From: Flavobacteriaceae bacterium
GTDB taxonomy: Bacteria; Bacteroidota; Bacteroidia; Flavobacteriales; Flavobacteriaceae
Assembly (NCBI GenBank): GCA_016763595.1
Contig: JAESTN010000005.1
Location: forward strand, 1-8,055
Reading direction: 5' to 3'
DNA length: 8,055 bases
A program made the translations under genes and the position numbers. Within the stretch, counting starts at the first letter, position 1, and each line of letters opens with the position of its first letter. The notes beneath the pieces were generated by a model that had not been told where the DNA came from, did no database searches, and worked only from the letters and a program-made list of their open reading frames with translations. Positions 5,320 through 8,055 of this stretch are shown in pieces.

Positions 5320-6324
5320 ATGAACGAAATAAATACCATAGTAACAAACATAAAAAGAGGCATTGTAAAACCCATTTATTTTTTAATGGGAGAAGAGCCT
5401 TATTATATTGATAAAATTTCTGAGTTTATAGAAAAAACGGTTTTAGATGAAGCAGAAAAAGGATTCAATCAAGTTGTTATGTATGGTAGAGATGTTTCTA
5501 TAGAAGAAATTACTTCGTCTGCTAAACGATACCCAATGATGGCAGAAAAGCAGGTTATTATAGTAAAAGAAGCACAAGATTTAAGCAGAACCATAGAGAA
5601 ATTACTTTCCTATGCAGAAAACCCACAACCAACAACGGTTTTAGTAATTAACTACAAATATAAAAAGTTAGATAAGCGTAAGAAGCTTTATAAAGCCATT
5701 GAAAAAACAGGGGTGCTTTTTGAAAGTAAAAAACTATATGACAATCAGGTTTCTGACTGGATTCGTAGAGTATTAAGTGGTAAGAATTACAAGATAGAAG
5801 CGAAGGCCGCTCAAATGTTGGTAGAGTTTTTAGGAACCGATTTGAGTAAGATCAACAATGAATTAGAAAAACTAATTACTATTTTGCCAGAAAACTCTAT
5901 TATTTCTCCAGAAGATATTGAGAAGAATATTGGTATTTCAAAAGATTTTAACAATTTTGAATTGCGTAAAGCAGTCGGAGAAAAGCAAATTGTAAACGCA
6001 AATAGAATTATCAATTATTTTGCAGAGAATCCTAAGAATAATCCTTTAGTAATGACAATTTCATTGTTAAATAGCTTTTTTACACAGTTATTGCAATATC
6101 ATGGACTAGAAACTAAAGATAAATTTAGTGTAGCTAAATCTTTAGGAGTCAATCCTTATTTTGTGGGAGATTACGCTACCGCAGCAAGAAAATACCCAAT
6201 GCGTAAAGTTTCGCAAATTATTGGTTTAATTAGAGAAGCAGACCTAAGAAGCAAAGGAGTGGGAGCTAACGGCATGCCGCAATCAGATATTTTGAAAGAA
6301 TTACTATTTAAGATTATGCATTAA
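5320..6324 (+). CDS. holA: DNA polymerase III subunit delta HolA
   Basis: Delta subunit of the clamp loader, which opens the beta sliding clamp during chromosome replication and works with the DnaX (tau/gamma) and delta-prime proteins. The 334 residues are normal for the family. The degenerate P-loop region PIYFLMGEEPYYIDKI is at 18-33 and the RYPMMAEKQVIIVKEAQ segment, typical of delta domain I, at 70-86. The domain II/III signature LVEFLGTDLSKINNELEKL is at 167-185. The helical C-terminal collar ends with READLRSKGVG (305-315) and a final hydrophobic helix. The ATG is the first in frame and lies 17 bp from the ATG of the divergent gene. Its stop overlaps the next gene's ATG by one base, so the two are co-transcribed. 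Confidence 0.92.
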   Translation: MNEINTIVTNIKRGIVKPIYFLMGEEPYYIDKISEFIEKTVLDEAEKGFNQVVMYGRDVSIEEITSSAKRYPMMAEKQVIIVKEAQDLSRTIEKLLSYAENPQPTTVLVINYKYKKLDKRKKLYKAIEKTGVLFESKKLYDNQVSDWIRRVLSGKNYKIEAKAAQMLVEFLGTDLSKINNELEKLITILPENSIISPEDIEKNIGISKDFNNFELRKAVGEKQIVNANRIINYFAENPKNNPLVMTISLLNSFFTQLLQYHGLETKDKFSVAKSLGVNPYFVGDYATAARKYPMRKVSQIIGLIREADLRSKGVGANGMPQSDILKELLFKIMH

Positions 6325-6899
6325 TGAATAATAATTCAATGCTTAACAATGAGTTTAAAGATTGGTTTGTTTCTTCAGAAGAGTTAGAATTAATTCTGTC
6401 AGGTTATCAAAAAACAACTATAAATAAAGGAGATTTTATTGTAAAACCAGGAACCATTGTCAATCATTATTATTTAGTTGATTCGGGTTTTTTACGTGCC
6501 TATGTTATTGATATTAATGGAAACGAAGTAACCATAAATTTCTACTCAAATAGAAGCTTAATTTTAGAAGAAACTTCGTTCTTTCTTAAAACACCTGCAA
6601 AAGAGTATATTCAAGCTATAGAAGATTGTGTTTTGTGGTGCAAAGATTTTAATACATTTCAAGAACATTTTAATTTCTCAGAGAAATATAGAGAGTGGGG
6701 AAGAGCACATTTGGCTAAAAACTTTTTTGCACTTAAACAACGAAGTTTATCAATGATAACAGAAACGGCAACCGATAGATATAAAAATTTATTAGAGAAT
6801 AATCCTGAGACACTTAAAAAAGCAAGTTTAAAACATATTGCTTCTTTTTTGGGAATTACTGACACTTCATTAAGCAGAATAAGAAAGAGAATTATATAG
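6324..6899 (+). CDS. Crp/Fnr-family transcriptional regulator
   Basis: DNA-binding regulator of 191 residues. A cyclic-nucleotide-type beta-barrel covers about 30-115, with KGDFIVKPGTIVNHYYLVDSGFLRAY at 35-60. A long dimer helix spans about 116-155, and a winged-helix motif, SLKHIASFLGITDTSLSRIRKRI, is at 168-190. The phosphate-binding cassette of true cAMP-binding members (GE...RSA) is not present: the region reads LEETSFFLKTPAKEY (81-95). cAMP is therefore unlikely to be the ligand. There is no FNR-type cysteine cluster; only Cys102 and Cys106 occur. The ATG overlaps the holA stop (TAATG). A second in-frame ATG five codons on is possible but less favoured. Immediately after the stop lies an inverted repeat, then a membrane-protein gene that it may regulate. 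Confidence 0.88.
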   Translation: MNNNSMLNNEFKDWFVSSEELELILSGYQKTTINKGDFIVKPGTIVNHYYLVDSGFLRAYVIDINGNEVTINFYSNRSLILEETSFFLKTPAKEYIQAIEDCVLWCKDFNTFQEHFNFSEKYREWGRAHLAKNFFALKQRSLSMITETATDRYKNLLENNPETLKKASLKHIASFLGITDTSLSRIRKRII

Positions 6900-6952
6900 T
6901 GACATTTCTTGTCATAGGTCAAGGTTTTATAAATAAACCTGCTATATTTTTG
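6900..6952 (+). promoter_or_regulatory. operator-like dyads and -7 box before the membrane-protein gene
   Basis: Three elements are packed into this 70-bp spacer. The first is the dyad TGACA-TTTCT-TGTCA (6900-6914), which starts right after the Crp/Fnr stop codon. The second is AGGTTT-TATAAAT-AAACCT (6922-6940), which covers the -33 position. The third is the -7 element TATTTTTG (6945-6952), 17 bases before the ATG. A further half-site-like GGTCA occurs at 6917-6921. Crp/Fnr proteins bind dyads with TG..A/T..CA arms, so the first is a fair candidate operator. The second could be another operator or a weak terminator stem for the upstream gene. Confidence 0.5.
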
Positions 6953-6969
6953 ATGTAAATTTCAAAAGT

Positions 6970-7650
6970 ATGATTCCAGGTTTACCAATTTACATATCCA
7001 TTTCATTTGTCTTAATAACAGGGTATATCGTTTTTGCATTTACAAAATCTAATACTTTAAAAAGAACTACGCTACCAATGTTGTTGAGTTGGTCAGTGTT
7101 GATTTCTGTGATGTCTTATCTTGGAATTTATCATTATCAAGATGGCGATAAAATATCTAGGTATATTTTTGTTTTGTTGCCGATTACATTGTTTATTGTC
7201 TATTTAGTTAGGGATAAATCGTTTTACAGAAACAGAGATTTACGCTGGAGTACAGCTGTTCATATAGTTCGTTTACCTGTAGAATTGTTATTGTTTCAAT
7301 TGGCAATAAGAGAATGGTTACCTATGGAAATGACATTTAGAGGATGGAATTTTGATGTTATTCCTGGAGCTACTTCGATATTAATTTTGCTTTGGATGAA
7401 GTTTGGAGTTGTACATAAGAAGTTGTTATTAAGCTGGAATATTTTAGGGTTAATTTTTATCCTGTTTATTCTAACCAATGGATTTTTATCACAGGAATTG
7501 TTCTATAAACAATTCAAGTATTCTGTTGCTAATAAAGCAATCGCATATTTTCCAATGGTTTTATTGGCAGGAGTAATTGTGCCAATTGTAATTTATACGC
7601 ATATAACCGATATTATTTTGTTAAGTAGAAAGAAAAATAATATTGATTGA
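6970..7650 (+). CDS. multi-pass membrane protein of unknown function
   Basis: A 226-residue integral membrane protein with about seven predicted helices: roughly 7-24, 35-53, 65-81, 97-113, 131-147, 152-171 and 191-210. A short basic C-terminus is RKKNNID preceded by serine. A conserved-looking loop, HIVRLPVELLLFQLAIREW (98-116) followed by MTFRGWNFDVIPG (121-133), recalls a Bacteroidota family of uncharacterised membrane proteins with a MTFEGRNFDI-like stretch, from memory. I see no transporter or enzyme signature. It sits behind its own -7 box and dyads, downstream of the Crp/Fnr gene, which suggests control by that regulator. A bidirectional terminator follows. The ATG chosen gives a hydrophobic N-terminus at once, and no earlier in-frame ATG is near. 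Confidence 0.75.
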   Translation: MIPGLPIYISISFVLITGYIVFAFTKSNTLKRTTLPMLLSWSVLISVMSYLGIYHYQDGDKISRYIFVLLPITLFIVYLVRDKSFYRNRDLRWSTAVHIVRLPVELLLFQLAIREWLPMEMTFRGWNFDVIPGATSILILLWMKFGVVHKKLLLSWNILGLIFILFILTNGFLSQELFYKQFKYSVANKAIAYFPMVLLAGVIVPIVIYTHITDIILLSRKKNNID

Positions 7651-7681
7651 TCCTTGTTTGAGGATAAATCATAAAACAAAA

Positions 7682-7708
7682 AAAAACCGAGCTTATTGCT
7701 CGGTTTTT
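7682..7708. terminator. bidirectional intrinsic terminator
   Basis: An 11-bp stem, AAAAACCGAGC (7682-7692) and GCTCGGTTTTT (7698-7708), has a TTATT loop. Its GC core is six pairs. It gives five T residues on the plus strand and nine on the minus strand (the A-run 7678-7686). It lies between convergent genes and should stop transcription from both sides, more strongly for the peptidase gene. A second small dyad, TAATAGT-TC-ACTATTA (7715-7730), overlaps the peptidase stop codon. Confidence 0.9.
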
Positions 7709-7727
7709 CATTGATAATAGTTCACTA

Positions 7728-8055
7728 TTATTTCTTGCTTGATGACGGTGGTGTTACTGGTTTGTCTACCACCAATCTGTTTTCTCTATTTGCAATTTCC
7801 CAAGCTGTATGGAAAATTAAACGAGACCTGTTCTCTAACAAGTCGTAATTGATTTTGTCAGGAGTATCTGTATGTTTGTGGTAATCTTCGTGCGTTCCAT
7901 TAAAATAAAAGATAATTGGCACATTGTATTTTGCAAAGTTATAATGATCAGATCTGTAGTAAAAACGGTTTGGATCTTTCTCGTCGTTATATCTGTAATC
8001 TAAAGAAATGTTTGTGTATTTAGAGTTCATTTTTTCAGATAAATCATGCAATTCA
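7728..8055 (-). CDS. M28-family metallopeptidase, C-terminal part (partial)
   Basis: The frame is open to the right edge, so only the last 108 residues of the peptidase are visible; the TTG at 8049-8051 is an internal leucine codon, not a start. The segment DPNRFYYRSDHYNFAKYNVP followed by IIFYFNGTHEDYHKHTDTPDKI is characteristic of the M28 aminopeptidase fold. The histidine in EDYHKHTDT is the expected C-terminal zinc ligand and RSDHYNFA is a conserved substrate-side segment. The protein ends in a low-complexity tail, KPVTPPSSSKK. Members of this family in Bacteroidota are usually exported zinc aminopeptidases, but the signal peptide and the remaining zinc ligands lie outside the window. The gene converges on the membrane-protein gene and shares its terminator. 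Confidence 0.87.
   Translation of the reverse strand, partial: ELHDLSEKMNSKYTNISLDYRYNDEKDPNRFYYRSDHYNFAKYNVPIIFYFNGTHEDYHKHTDTPDKINYDLLENRSRLIFHTAWEIANRENRLVVDKPVTPPSSSKK

Noticed and set aside
7715..7730. Separate regulatory palindrome TAATAGT-TC-ACTATTA
   Set aside because: It is all but pure A/T with a two-base centre and overlaps the peptidase stop. It is most likely incidental next to the strong terminator.

Overview
The window looks like core chromosome of a low-GC marine-type member of the Bacteroidota, most likely the Flavobacteriaceae. The DNA is AT-rich throughout. Several genes are preceded by the Bacteroidota -7 promoter element TAnnTTTG, and Shine-Dalgarno sequences are essentially absent. 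The gene families also fit: an RprX/RprY-like two-component pair, a Bacteroidota-type Crp/Fnr regulator and a stand-alone HsdR-N domain protein beside holA. I see no insertion sequence, tRNA, rRNA, CRISPR array or phage gene, and base composition does not shift along the window.

Left part (1-3057, plus strand): the last codons of a probable YbbR/CdaR-like protein overlap the start of coaE, the last enzyme of coenzyme A synthesis. A 103-bp spacer carrying a periodic array of TTAA-containing repeats and a -7 box leads into a sensor histidine kinase and its OmpR-family response regulator, 17 bp apart and clearly one operon. A strong terminator closes this unit.

Middle part (3148-5319): a YciO-type YrdC-domain gene on the plus strand converges on a family 2 glycosyltransferase on the minus strand. 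The 35-bp junction and the end of the glycosyltransferase gene hold a palindrome between two copies of a 14-bp direct repeat. Upstream of the glycosyltransferase, also on the minus strand, is a small PD-(D/E)XK nuclease-fold protein of the HsdR-N type. It starts only 17 bp from the divergent holA.

Right part (5320-8055): holA (DNA polymerase III delta, the clamp-loader subunit) overlaps a Crp/Fnr-like regulator by one base. Two inverted repeats and a -7 box then precede a multi-pass membrane protein of unknown function that the regulator may control. A bidirectional terminator separates this from the C-terminal end of a convergent M28-family metallopeptidase gene that runs off the window.

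Most genes are conserved housekeeping or regulatory genes, and nothing here amounts to a clear new system. The most interesting signals are regulatory: the repeat array in front of the two-component operon, -7 boxes lying only 4-5 nt before three start codons (suggesting leaderless mRNAs), and the paired dyads between the Crp/Fnr gene and its membrane-protein neighbour.
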